A stretch of 64,000 nucleotides of DNA, taken from NCBI RefSeq assembly GCF_039939195.1, contig NZ_JBDUUH010000003.1, positions 248,001-312,000 of the forward strand, in the 5' to 3' direction. This document shows positions 50,877 through 59,643 of the stretch, in pieces. The notes under the pieces were generated by a model that was not told the origin of the DNA, did no database searches, and saw nothing but the letters and a program-made list of their open reading frames with translations. Positions within the stretch are counted from its first letter, which is position 1. Every line of letters begins with the position of its first letter. A program made the translations under genes and the position numbers. The DNA is from Foliimonas ilicis. Lineage in GTDB: Bacteria > Pseudomonadota > Alphaproteobacteria > Rhizobiales > Rhizobiaceae.

Positions 50877-52423
50877 GTGCTGCCGCCGAACTGCCGAGGG
50901 AAACCGCGCCCGTTCTCGAGATGCGCAATATCTCAAAAACGTTCGGCGCAGTTCGCGCGCTTTCGGACGTTTCATTTTCGGTGCGTGCAGGCGAAGTTCA
51001 CGCTTTGATGGGCGAGAATGGCGCGGGCAAATCCACGCTGATGAAAGTGCTTTCCGGTGCCTATGTCGCCGATGCGGGCGGCGAGATACTGGTCGACGGA
51101 AGACCGATCCAGGCTGGCGATCCGATCAAGGCCAAGGCGAACGGCATTTCCGTCATCTATCAGGAATTGTCACTCGCGCCGAACCTCACTGTTGCGCAGA
51201 ACATGTTTCTGGGTGCTGAGCCTTCGCGCTTCGGCATTGTCGATCGCAGCGCCAATGTCCGTCTGGCAAAGCCGATACTGGAGCGTCTCGGCGTCGGTTT
51301 CCGGCCAGGCACCATCGTCTCGACGCTTTCGCTGGGCGAGCGGCAGATGGTCGAGATTGCGCGCGCCATGACCACCAATTCCCGCATCATCGTCATGGAT
51401 GAGCCGACGACATCGCTGACGACGCGTGAGACGGATCGCCTATTCGAGGTCATCGCCGGACTGAAGGCGGATGGCATTGCCGTGATCTATATCAGCCACC
51501 GCATGGAAGAGGTCTATCAACTGGCCGACCGCGTCAGCGTGCTTCGTGACAGCGCATTCGTTGGCACGCTCGACCGCTCCGAATTGTCTGCTTCGAAGCT
51601 CGTTTCCATGATGGTCGGCCGCGACCTTTCATCCTTCTACAAGAAGGAGCATCGTGCACCGTCGAGCGGTCGCAAGATCGTGCTCTCAGTGCGTGATATT
51701 GGCGATGGACGGCGCGTTCACGGCTGCTCGCTCGATGTGTTTGCCGGTGAGGTTCTGGCGATTGCCGGTCTGGTTGGCTCTGGTCGTACCGAGCTTGCCC
51801 GCCTGATTTTCGGTGCCGATGCGTTGAAGACCGGAACCGTCGAACTCGACGGCAAGAAGCTCTCTATCCGCACGCCGCGCGATGCGATGGATGCAGGCAT
51901 TGCCTATCTGACCGAGGACCGCAAAGGCCTTGGCCTGTTCCTCGATATGTCGATTAACGAGAACATCAATATCGGCGTTATCGGCGAGGATGCGAAGGGC
52001 GGCAGCGTTCTCGATTTCCGCGCCGCGAAAAAGCGTGCCGACCAAGCGGTCAAGGATTTGTCGATCCGCACCAGCAGCACCAGCATCAATGTCGGTGCGC
52101 TGTCGGGTGGCAATCAGCAGAAGGTGCTTCTGGCACGGCTCTTGGAAACCAAGCCCCGGCTTATCATTCTGGACGAGCCGACACGCGGCGTCGATGTCGG
52201 CGCGAAATCTGAAATCTACCGCATCATCGACAAGCTTGCCGAAAGTGGCATCGCCATATTGGTGATCTCCAGCGATCTTCCCGAAGTGATCGGCATTGCC
52301 GACCGCGTGCTTGTCATGCGCGAAGGCCGCATTGCGGGTGAGGTAGGCGCCAGCGCCGACAAGCCGATCGAGCAGGAGGCCATAATGGCCTTGTCCACCG
52401 GTGGCGTGGAAAAACCCGAATGA
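50873..52423 (+). CDS. Sugar ABC transporter ATP-binding protein, second system
   Basis: A 516-residue RbsA-type protein. Domain 1: Walker A GENGAGKSTLMKVLSG near residue 47, signature LSLGERQMVEIARAM, VMDEPTTSL. Domain 2: degenerate Walker A GLVGSGRTELARL, signature LSGGNQQKVLLARLL, ILDEPTRGVDVG. Unlike the paralogue at 22097, its first signature is canonical. ATG 50873 overlaps the kinase stop. It powers the single-permease sugar importer. Confidence 0.92.
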   Translation: MSAAAELPRETAPVLEMRNISKTFGAVRALSDVSFSVRAGEVHALMGENGAGKSTLMKVLSGAYVADAGGEILVDGRPIQAGDPIKAKANGISVIYQELSLAPNLTVAQNMFLGAEPSRFGIVDRSANVRLAKPILERLGVGFRPGTIVSTLSLGERQMVEIARAMTTNSRIIVMDEPTTSLTTRETDRLFEVIAGLKADGIAVIYISHRMEEVYQLADRVSVLRDSAFVGTLDRSELSASKLVSMMVGRDLSSFYKKEHRAPSSGRKIVLSVRDIGDGRRVHGCSLDVFAGEVLAIAGLVGSGRTELARLIFGADALKTGTVELDGKKLSIRTPRDAMDAGIAYLTEDRKGLGLFLDMSINENINIGVIGEDAKGGSVLDFRAAKKRADQAVKDLSIRTSSTSINVGALSGGNQQKVLLARLLETKPRLIILDEPTRGVDVGAKSEIYRIIDKLAESGIAILVISSDLPEVIGIADRVLVMREGRIAGEVGASADKPIEQEAIMALSTGGVEKPE

Positions 52424-52457
52424 TCGACCGCACAGACGTCAACGAGAGACCGAAATC

Positions 52458-53441
52458 ATGACGGCAATCCCGACCGAACAGACGAAGGAAGACAAGCGCC
52501 GGTTGCGCGCCACGCTGACGGCGCTCGGCATGCTTCCCGTGCTCATCATTCTGGCCATCGGCTTCGAACTGTTGAGCGGCCGCTTCATGACGGTCAACAA
52601 TCTCTCCATCGTCATGCAGCAGGCATCGATCAACATCGTGCTGGCGGCGGGCATGACCTTTGTCATCCTGACCGGCGGCATCGATCTTTCGGTCGGCTCC
52701 ATTCTCGCCACGGCGGCGATGGTGGCAGTGATGATCTCGTTGATACCCGACTATGGAATGCTCGGCATTCCTGCCGCCATTCTGGCCGGCCTTGCCTGCG
52801 GCCTCGCGAATGGAGGGCTGATAGCGTTTTTAAAATTACCCCCCTTCATCGTCACACTAGGATCGCTGACGGCGGTGCGCGGCATTGCGCGACTATTGGG
52901 TAAAGATACGACGGTCTTCAACCCGAACCTCCCGTTCGAATTCATCGGCAACGGTACGATCCTTGGCATTCCGTGGCTTGCCGTCATCGCACTGGCCACC
53001 GTTGCAGTGTCATGGTTCATCCTGCGCCGCACGGTTCTCGGCACATGGATTTACGCGGTCGGCGGCAATGCCGAGGCAGCGCGCCTGACGGGCATCAAGG
53101 TGCCGCTGGTGCTGCTTTTCGTCTACGGCATGTCGGGTCTTCTGGCCGGCCTTGGCGGCGTCATGTCGGCTGCGCGTCTTTACGCGGCCAATGGCCTGCA
53201 GCTCGGTCAGGCCTATGAGCTCGATGCGATCGCTGCTGTCATTCTAGGCGGCACAAGCTTCGTCGGCGGCGTTGGCTCCATCTGGGGCACGCTGATCGGC
53301 GCACTGATCATCGCCATCCTGTCCAACGGCCTCATTCTCGTCGGCGTCTCGGACATCTGGCAATACATCATCAAGGGATTGGTCATCATCGCGGCAGTCG
53401 CACTCGACCGCTACCGCCTCTCAGGCCTCAGCAGAACGTGA
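52458..53441 (+). CDS. Sugar ABC transporter permease, second system
   Basis: A 327-residue RbsC-type permease, 8-10 membrane segments. LTGGIDLSVGSILATAAMVA and YAVGGNAEAARLTGIKVPLV are the subfamily motifs and GGTSFVGGVGSIWGTLIGAL the conserved C-terminal loop. As the only permease gene in this operon it probably forms a homodimer. ATG 52458 is 34 bases past the ATPase stop. Confidence 0.92.
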   Translation: MTAIPTEQTKEDKRRLRATLTALGMLPVLIILAIGFELLSGRFMTVNNLSIVMQQASINIVLAAGMTFVILTGGIDLSVGSILATAAMVAVMISLIPDYGMLGIPAAILAGLACGLANGGLIAFLKLPPFIVTLGSLTAVRGIARLLGKDTTVFNPNLPFEFIGNGTILGIPWLAVIALATVAVSWFILRRTVLGTWIYAVGGNAEAARLTGIKVPLVLLFVYGMSGLLAGLGGVMSAARLYAANGLQLGQAYELDAIAAVILGGTSFVGGVGSIWGTLIGALIIAILSNGLILVGVSDIWQYIIKGLVIIAAVALDRYRLSGLSRT

Positions 53442-53513
53442 TGATCGGCTGAAAGAAACCGGATCAGACCGGAAACCACGGCGCGAGAAGCGCCATCCAA
53501 CAGGAGGAAAGTA

Positions 53514-54452
53514 ATGTCGACATTCAAGAAACTGCTGCTGGGAACGGCGCTTGCCGCGACCCTCGCATTCCCCGCTTCGGCAAAAGACTTAAACAAGATC
53601 GGCATCTCGGTCGGTCTGCTCGGTAACCCGTTCTTCGTCGCCACCATCAAGGGCATCGAAGACAAGGCCAAGGAAATCAACCCGAATGTGGAAGTCATCT
53701 CGGTTTCGGCCGATTACGACCTCAACAAGCAGGTTTCGCAGATCGACAGCTTCATTGCTGCGGGCGTCGACATCATCATGCTGAACGCCGTCGATGCGAA
53801 CGCGATCGCACCAGCCGTCAAGAAGGCACAGGCAGCAGGCGTTGTGGTTGCAGCGTTTGACGTGTCGGCTCCGGGCGCAGACGTCACCGTCATGACCAAC
53901 AACGTCAAGGCCGGTGAAGAAGCCTGCAAATACATCGTCGATCAGCTCAAGGGCGAAGGCAATGTCATCATCATCAACGGTCCGCAGTCCTCGTCGATCA
54001 TCGATCGGGTAAAGGGCTGCCAGGATGTGTTCGCCCAGAATTCCGGCATCAAGGTTCTGTCGGACGACCAGAACGGCCAGGGTTCGCGCGAAGGCGGTCT
54101 TGCCGTCATGCAAGGTCTGCTGACCCGCTTCGACGACATCGACGCCGTGTTCGCGATCAACGATCCGACAGCAATCGGTGCCGAGCTTGCAGCCAAGCAG
54201 CTCAACCGCAGCGGTTTCATCATCACCGCAGTCGATGGTGCACCGGACATCGAGCAGGCGCTTTCGACCGGCAATTCCATGATCAAGGCATCTGCGTCGC
54301 AGGACCCGTATGTCATGGCCGGTCAGGCGCTTGAAATGGGCGTTGCCGTGCTCAAGGGCGAAAAGCCTGCGGAATCGACCGTGCTCCTCGATCCTCAGTT
54401 GATCACTGCCGAAAACGTCAAGGATTTCAAGGGCTGGACAGCCGCTCGCTGA
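53514..54452 (+). CDS. Sugar ABC transporter substrate-binding protein, second system
   Basis: A 312-residue ribose-binding-type protein. Signal peptide about residues 1-23 (MSTFKKLLLGTALAATLAFP, then ASA), mature start KDLNKIGISVGLLGNPFFVA. IDSFIAAGVDIIMLNAVDANAIAP and VDGAPDIEQAL are typical of RbsB relatives. AGGAGGAAA precedes ATG 53514. Periplasmic; it defines the specificity of the import system but the ligand is not evident. Confidence 0.92.
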   Translation: MSTFKKLLLGTALAATLAFPASAKDLNKIGISVGLLGNPFFVATIKGIEDKAKEINPNVEVISVSADYDLNKQVSQIDSFIAAGVDIIMLNAVDANAIAPAVKKAQAAGVVVAAFDVSAPGADVTVMTNNVKAGEEACKYIVDQLKGEGNVIIINGPQSSSIIDRVKGCQDVFAQNSGIKVLSDDQNGQGSREGGLAVMQGLLTRFDDIDAVFAINDPTAIGAELAAKQLNRSGFIITAVDGAPDIEQALSTGNSMIKASASQDPYVMAGQALEMGVAVLKGEKPAESTVLLDPQLITAENVKDFKGWTAAR

Positions 54453-54470
54453 TCCAACTTTAGATCCACG

Positions 54471-54495
54471 TCCGTCCCGGTTTTGCCGGGGCGGA
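54471..54495 (+). terminator. Intra-operon hairpin after the binding-protein gene
   Basis: TCCGTCCCGG (54471-54480) pairs with CCGGGGCGGA (54486-54495) with one T-G wobble and a TTTTG loop, 18 bases after the binding-protein stop. No T run follows; like the hairpin at 22047, it probably favours the binding-protein message. Confidence 0.55.
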
Positions 54496-54526
54496 TATCA
54501 CAAAATCGGTTCGGGAAACACAGATC

Positions 54527-55423
54527 ATGACAAAGCTCGGCATACATTCTTTCGTCTGGAGTGCAGGATCGTCAAAGAGCGAGCTTGAGAACGCTCTCAA
54601 GAATAGCGCCGAGCTTGGCTATAATCTGATCGAGTTTTCCTATCTCGACCCCAAGCAGGTCGATGTGAAATGGCTTTCAGGGCGCATCCGCGAACTGGGT
54701 CTCGATGTTGCTGTCAGCATGGGACTACCCACGGATGGCGACATTTCGAGCCCGGATGCGGCTGTAGTCAAGAATGGCGTAAGCATTCTTGAAGGCGCAA
54801 TCGCGCTGACGCGCGACCTCGGCGGCACGAAACTCGCAGGCATCCTTAGTTCGTCACATGGCAAGCAGGAAAAGGCGCTGACCCGTCAGGCATGGGACAC
54901 AAGCGTCAACACGCTATCGAAGGTCGCGGACCACGCGAAAGAGGCGGGCGTCACGCTTAACCTCGAAATCGTGAACCGCTTTGAGAGCAACATGCTGAAT
55001 ACGGCTGCGCAGGGCATGGCCTATATCAAGGATACAGGCTCGTCGAACGTCTTCCTGCATCTCGACACATTCCACATGAATATCGAGGAAACCGATGTCG
55101 GCCTCGCGATCCGGCATGCGGCTGACAAGATCGGCTATGTCCATATCGGCGAAAGCCATCGCGGCTATTTGGGCACTGGCAACATCGATTTCGCGGGCAT
55201 TTTCGATGCTCTGGTCGCGATCGGCTGGGACGATTACGTCACCTTCGAATCCTTCTCGGCGGCAATCGTCGATGAAGATCTTTCGCTGAAGACTGCGATC
55301 TGGCGCGATTTGTGGACGGACAATGTCGAGCTTGCCCGTCACGCGCACAAATTCATCACGCTTGGCCTCGAAACCGCAGTGCTCAAGGCGGATTTGGTCA
55401 AGGCAGCGCATTTGCCTTCGTAA
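54527..55423 (+). CDS. Ketose 3-epimerase-like sugar epimerase (D-tagatose/D-psicose 3-epimerase family)
   Basis: A 298-residue TIM-barrel protein of the AP-endonuclease-2 superfamily. The four metal-binding and catalytic residues of D-tagatose 3-epimerase are conserved with the same spacing: Glu147 (LEIVNRFE), Asp180 (HLDTFHMNIEE), His206 (VHIGESHRG) and Glu241 (FESF). It would interconvert ketoses at C3 in the cytoplasm. It is the last gene of the DeoR-FGGY-ABC operon, 74 bases past the binding protein, so the imported sugar probably is, or becomes, a rare ketose. It converges with the QuiC-like gene one base away. Confidence 0.88.
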   Translation: MTKLGIHSFVWSAGSSKSELENALKNSAELGYNLIEFSYLDPKQVDVKWLSGRIRELGLDVAVSMGLPTDGDISSPDAAVVKNGVSILEGAIALTRDLGGTKLAGILSSSHGKQEKALTRQAWDTSVNTLSKVADHAKEAGVTLNLEIVNRFESNMLNTAAQGMAYIKDTGSSNVFLHLDTFHMNIEETDVGLAIRHAADKIGYVHIGESHRGYLGTGNIDFAGIFDALVAIGWDDYVTFESFSAAIVDEDLSLKTAIWRDLWTDNVELARHAHKFITLGLETAVLKADLVKAAHLPS

Positions 55424-55424
55424 A

Positions 55425-57293
55425 TCAGGCGGCGGTTTTTTCCCGCCGTGCGAGACGAGTCTGCGCCGCCAGACGAATAGGTGCATTTGCAGCGCCCAGG
55501 CCTGAATAGGCCCGGCGCTGCACGATCTCGACAAAGAACCCGCCCGCGACCGGCGGCAGATAGATCTGGAAATACTCGCCGCTTTCGTCGCGGTCGTAGA
55601 GAATATGCGCCGCTCGCATCCGGTCGAGTAGCGCCGGGTCTATGTCGAACTTGGCTTCCAGATCGTCATAATAATTGCCCGGAATGGGCAAAATGCGCGT
55701 ACCGGCAGCGACCAGTTTTTCCATCGTCGCGAACATGTCGTCAGTCGAAAATGCGATGTGATGGACGCCCGGCCCGACGAATTGCGAAATGAACTGGCTG
55801 GAAAGCGTACGGTCGCTTTGTGACGCGTTGAGCACGAGACGCAGCGCCGCGTCGTTCGACTTTAGAACTTGGCTACGAACCAACCCGCCCGGATCGGCTA
55901 CATCGACCGCTGGCTCTTTCTTCAGGTCGAGGATCGAGGTGTAGAACAGCGTCCAGGAAAGCATGTCTTCGTAACGCATAGTCTGTGCGATGTGGTCGAC
56001 GGCAGTCAGGCCGAAATCCGGCCATTCGTCCCAACCGGCCTCAAGGTCGAAATCCGCTTCCCATCGATTTTTGAGCGCCTCGTCCTCATCGACGATGTAG
56101 ATGAGGCTGTCGCCGACGCCGCGTATCGCGGGCAGGTCGAGTTCGCCGGTGGCGCGCGGTTCGCGAAAGGATGGGGCCGAAAGCCCCTCGGCGCGTTCAA
56201 GCGCGGCCCTCGCATCATCGACCTTCAGCGCGATAGCGCAAAGGTTTGTGCCTCTGAGTATATAGGTCGAATGCGCAAAGCCGGTGTCTTCGCTGTTGAC
56301 GACGATGCGCAACGTGCCTTGCGTATAGAGCTCGACATTCTTCGTTCGATGGCGGCCCGCAAGACGGAAGCCAATGCTTTTCAGGAACTCCACCATACCG
56401 GGCGCGGAGCTTTCATCCGTCGCAAATTCTACGAATGCGACGCCGGAGGTTTTCGCGCGCGCAGGCAATGTAGTCTCTTTGCGAAGATCGAGACGGTCGA
56501 ACAGGTAAGTCAGCGACCGGTAGCCATCTATCGCGACCTGCTTTGTCGAGCCTGCCCGGAACTGATCGTTGAAGATTTCCAGCGAGTAGTAGCCATCGAA
56601 CCCAGTCGCCTCGATTGCCTTGACGAAGGCGTCCACCGGCAGATCGCCCTGTCCGGGCATGTTGCGATAGTGGCGGCTCCAGGAAAGCAGGTCGAGATCG
56701 AGCTTCGGCGCATCGGCCATCTGCACGAGGAACAGCTTGTCCTTGGGAACGGAACGGATCGAATTGCTGTCTATGCCGCGCGAAAGCGAATGAAAACTGT
56801 CGAGAATAATGCCGACATTCGGGTGATCGGCGCGCCGCACGATCTCCCACGCGTCGCGGTGATCGGACACGAACCGGCCCCATGCAAGCGCTTCATAGCC
56901 GATGCGAATGCCGCGTTCGGCAGCCATTTCGCCAAGCTGCCGCAGATCGTCCGCCGCGCGGTCGATGCCGCCGAGCGCCAGCGGCGATACGCTTGAGCAG
57001 ATCAGGATAAGATCGGTGCCGAGCGCCGCCATCGTATCGAATTTGTGCTTGGCCCGTTCGAAAGCGCGGGTACGCTGCGGCTCCGGCAGTCCTTCGAAAT
57101 CGCGAAATGGCTGGAAAAGCGAAATCTCCAGCCCGGCGTCGCGAACCATACGGCCCACTTCTTCAGGCCCATGATCGAATGCCAGAAAGTCATTCTCGAA
57201 GATTTCAACCGCGTCGAACCCTGCTGCGGCTGCGGCGGCAAGCTTTTCGGAGAGGTCGCCGGAAAGCGAGACCGTTGCGATGGACGTCTTCAT
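55425..57293 (-). CDS. Two-domain 3-dehydroshikimate dehydratase-like protein (QuiC1 type; epimerase barrel plus HPPD-like domain)
   Basis: A 622-residue protein. Residues 1-275 or so form a sugar-isomerase-like TIM barrel with metal-site motifs GYEALAWGRFVSD, GIILDSFHSLSRG, FLVQMADAP and YYSLEIFNDQFR. Residues 290-607 resemble 4-hydroxyphenylpyruvate dioxygenase, with iron-type ligands in AVDHIAQ, GVHHIAFSTDD and GGFFVEIVQRR. This fusion is the bacterial QuiC1 3-dehydroshikimate dehydratase that makes protocatechuate. Start ATG 57293 follows AAAGGG by seven bases. It is the last gene of the TRAP operon, 37 bases after the HpaI-type aldolase. No quinate dehydrogenase or protocatechuate genes are nearby, so the true role may differ. 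Confidence 0.85.
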   Translation of the reverse strand: MKTSIATVSLSGDLSEKLAAAAAAGFDAVEIFENDFLAFDHGPEEVGRMVRDAGLEISLFQPFRDFEGLPEPQRTRAFERAKHKFDTMAALGTDLILICSSVSPLALGGIDRAADDLRQLGEMAAERGIRIGYEALAWGRFVSDHRDAWEIVRRADHPNVGIILDSFHSLSRGIDSNSIRSVPKDKLFLVQMADAPKLDLDLLSWSRHYRNMPGQGDLPVDAFVKAIEATGFDGYYSLEIFNDQFRAGSTKQVAIDGYRSLTYLFDRLDLRKETTLPARAKTSGVAFVEFATDESSAPGMVEFLKSIGFRLAGRHRTKNVELYTQGTLRIVVNSEDTGFAHSTYILRGTNLCAIALKVDDARAALERAEGLSAPSFREPRATGELDLPAIRGVGDSLIYIVDEDEALKNRWEADFDLEAGWDEWPDFGLTAVDHIAQTMRYEDMLSWTLFYTSILDLKKEPAVDVADPGGLVRSQVLKSNDAALRLVLNASQSDRTLSSQFISQFVGPGVHHIAFSTDDMFATMEKLVAAGTRILPIPGNYYDDLEAKFDIDPALLDRMRAAHILYDRDESGEYFQIYLPPVAGGFFVEIVQRRAYSGLGAANAPIRLAAQTRLARREKTAA

Positions 57294-57330
57294 CGAATGC
57301 CCTTTCTGCGTCATTGCGAGATCGTGACGA

Positions 57331-58152
57331 TCAGTATTTCGAAGAAATGCCTTTCCATGCGGGCTTGGCGCTTACTGTCACGCCCAATTCGGCAAGCATG
57401 GCGTCGCGTTCAGCAGCGGCGGCACGCGCCGAGTTGACGATGAATGAGACGTCGTTCGGACCGATGATGAAGCGATAGCCCAGCCGCGCCAGATCGGCCA
57501 TGTTGCGCCCCGCGCCGACGATGGTGCCGAGCGGCTTTCCGATCTCTGCCGCTTCCGTCTCGATGCGCTTCATCAGCGCCTGCGGCTCCGGCTCTTCCAT
57601 ACGCTCCATATGATCGATGGACGCGGCAAGATCGTTCGGACCGACGAACAGCATGTCGATGCCCGGCACGGCCGCGATCTCTTTCAGGCTTTCGACCGCT
57701 TCGACATGCTCGATCTGCACCATCAAAAGCAGTTCTTCATGAGCGGTGGCTGCGTAGTCCAGCCTGGCGCCATAGCGCGAAGCCCGCAGGATCGGCGCGG
57801 CATAGCCTCTGCGCCCGCGACTCGGATATCGGCAGAAGTCAGCGATGGATTTGGCCTGTTCGGCAGTGTTGACCTGCGGGACGATGATCGACCTGATGCC
57901 ACGGTCGAGCACGCGCTTCAGCGTCGTTTCCGAGCCATCGGGAACGCGCATGACGACTTCACCACCCGCAGCTTCAACGGCGCGTGCGATATGAACGGCT
58001 TCCTCGATGCCGCCAATGCCGTGCTCGCCATCGATGACGATGACCGGCCAGCCATTCATGGCCATCGCCTCGGCATTGTCCGGGTTGCCCATTTCCGCCC
58101 ATGCGGCGGTGACGAGCTCGCCCGCCGCGAGCTGGTTCTTCACCCAGTTCAT
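57331..58152 (-). CDS. HpcH/HpaI-family aldolase
   Basis: A 273-residue class II pyruvate aldolase barrel. VIVIDGEHGIGGIEEAV, MRVPDGSETTLKRVLDRG, SRGRRGYA, MVQIEHVEAVESL (metal-binding Glu) and LFVGPNDLAASID match HpaI and GarL. Members split 2-keto-4-hydroxy acids into pyruvate (or a related oxoacid) and an aldehyde. Its start overlaps the FAD oxidase stop by 4 bases, so a 2-hydroxyacid oxidised by that enzyme could feed this aldolase. Substrate unknown. Confidence 0.92.
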   Translation of the reverse strand: MNWVKNQLAAGELVTAAWAEMGNPDNAEAMAMNGWPVIVIDGEHGIGGIEEAVHIARAVEAAGGEVVMRVPDGSETTLKRVLDRGIRSIIVPQVNTAEQAKSIADFCRYPSRGRRGYAAPILRASRYGARLDYAATAHEELLLMVQIEHVEAVESLKEIAAVPGIDMLFVGPNDLAASIDHMERMEEPEPQALMKRIETEAAEIGKPLGTIVGAGRNMADLARLGYRFIIGPNDVSFIVNSARAAAAERDAMLAELGVTVSAKPAWKGISSKY

Positions 58153-59579
58153 ACGAAATTCTCCGGCTTGGGCAGGTCGATGACCTTGCCCGGATTGAGG
58201 ATGCCCTTCGGATCGAGAGCGAGTTTGATGCGCGCCATCAAGGCAAGCTCTTCGGCGCTGCGCGTGAAGGGAAGGTAGGCCTTCTTGACCGTGCCGATGC
58301 CATGCTCGGCCGAAACCGTGCCGCCAAAACCGCGAACCGTTTCATAGACGATGCGGTTGATTTCCTTCGACGGTTGCTCGGCAGCGCCTTCGACCAGTGC
58401 CACTATGTGCAGATTTCCGTCGCCAATATGACCGTAATAAACTGAGTAGCAGCCTGCGACTTCGTCTTCGAGCCGCTTGCGGCAGGCAATCGCGAAATTG
58501 TCCATCTCGGCGACCGGCAGGCCGATGTCGAAGGCGCAATGCGGCCCAAGCACAGTCTGGAATTCACCGGCAGCGTCTCTGGTGCGCCAGAATGCGAGAA
58601 TGTCGGCCTTGCTCTGTGCGATTGCCGCGTCACCGATCAGGCCTGCTTCGAACTGGGCTTCCATCCAATGCTGGAAGCGCTCGCCGTCAATTGCTTCGTC
58701 CAGTCCCTGTGCTTCGATCAGAACGTAAAATGCGTGTTTTCCCTCGACAGGCTTGCGAATGCCGGGAACGCGCTCGGTTGCGGCATGCCAGTAATCCGGC
58801 CACATCACCTCGAATGCCGAGAGAAGGGGGCCAAGTCCTTTGCGCGCAGCACTTAGCAACTTCACCACGTCGGCATAATCATCGACGCCGCAAAGTGCTG
58901 CCATCGTGCAGCCGGGCTGCGGCTGCAAGCGCAGGACAGCACGCGTGATGACACCGAGCGTGCCTTCCGAGCCGATGAATAGCTGTTTCAGATCATAGCC
59001 CGCATTGTTCTTGATCATCTTGTTGAGGCTGGTGATGAGCGTGCCATCGGCGAGCGCCACCTCGATGCCGAGAACCATTTCACGCGCCATGCCATAGCGG
59101 ATCACGCGATTGCCGCCAGCATTGGTGCCGAGATTGCCGCCAATTGTGCAGCTTCCGCGTGCACCGAGGTCAAGCGGAATGAAGAACCCTGCCTCGTCCG
59201 CTGCCCTCTGGATCACTTCCAGCGGCGTGCCCGCCTTGACTGTAATCGTGGCCGCAGCCGCGTCGATTTCCTCGATCCCCTGGAGGCGTTCGAGCGAAAG
59301 CGCAATCGCCCCATCGATCGGGTGGGCGCCACCGGCAAGACCGGTCAATCCGCCCTGCGGAACGACAGCGATGTCATGTGCAGCGCAAATTTTCAGCGCT
59401 GCCGCCACTTCTTCCGGTGTTCCGGGGCGCAGCACGGCCAAAGGCGTAATAGGTGGGAGAAAGCTCGTATCGGCACGGTTTCGCGCCGGGATGTTGTCGC
59501 CTGTAAGAAGAGCGTTGGAATCGAACAGTCCGGCAAGGGCCTCGATGCAGGCGGTTGCGCGGGGGGAGGCGACACTCAT
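58149..59579 (-). CDS. FAD-linked 2-hydroxyacid dehydrogenase/oxidase (GlcD/D-lactate dehydrogenase type)
   Basis: A 476-residue protein of the VAO/PCMH family. FAD-binding motifs are PQGGLTGLAGGAHP and GSCTIGGNLGTNAGGNRVIRYG; the C-terminal domain has YYGHIGDGNLHIVALVEG and SAEHGIGTVKKAYL, holding the conserved His residues. It oxidises D-2-hydroxyacids to 2-oxoacids, passing electrons to the respiratory chain. AAAGGA precedes ATG 59579. It lies 64 bases after the TRAP binding protein. No GlcE or GlcF partners are seen, so it resembles D-lactate or D-2-hydroxyglutarate dehydrogenases more than glycolate oxidase. Confidence 0.9.
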   Translation of the reverse strand: MSVASPRATACIEALAGLFDSNALLTGDNIPARNRADTSFLPPITPLAVLRPGTPEEVAAALKICAAHDIAVVPQGGLTGLAGGAHPIDGAIALSLERLQGIEEIDAAAATITVKAGTPLEVIQRAADEAGFFIPLDLGARGSCTIGGNLGTNAGGNRVIRYGMAREMVLGIEVALADGTLITSLNKMIKNNAGYDLKQLFIGSEGTLGVITRAVLRLQPQPGCTMAALCGVDDYADVVKLLSAARKGLGPLLSAFEVMWPDYWHAATERVPGIRKPVEGKHAFYVLIEAQGLDEAIDGERFQHWMEAQFEAGLIGDAAIAQSKADILAFWRTRDAAGEFQTVLGPHCAFDIGLPVAEMDNFAIACRKRLEDEVAGCYSVYYGHIGDGNLHIVALVEGAAEQPSKEINRIVYETVRGFGGTVSAEHGIGTVKKAYLPFTRSAEELALMARIKLALDPKGILNPGKVIDLPKPENFV

Positions 59580-59643
59580 TGCTTTATCCTTTGTGGAGAG
59601 AAGTAACCCGACGGCACTCATGCCGCCGGGAGCCTTGGGAGGC

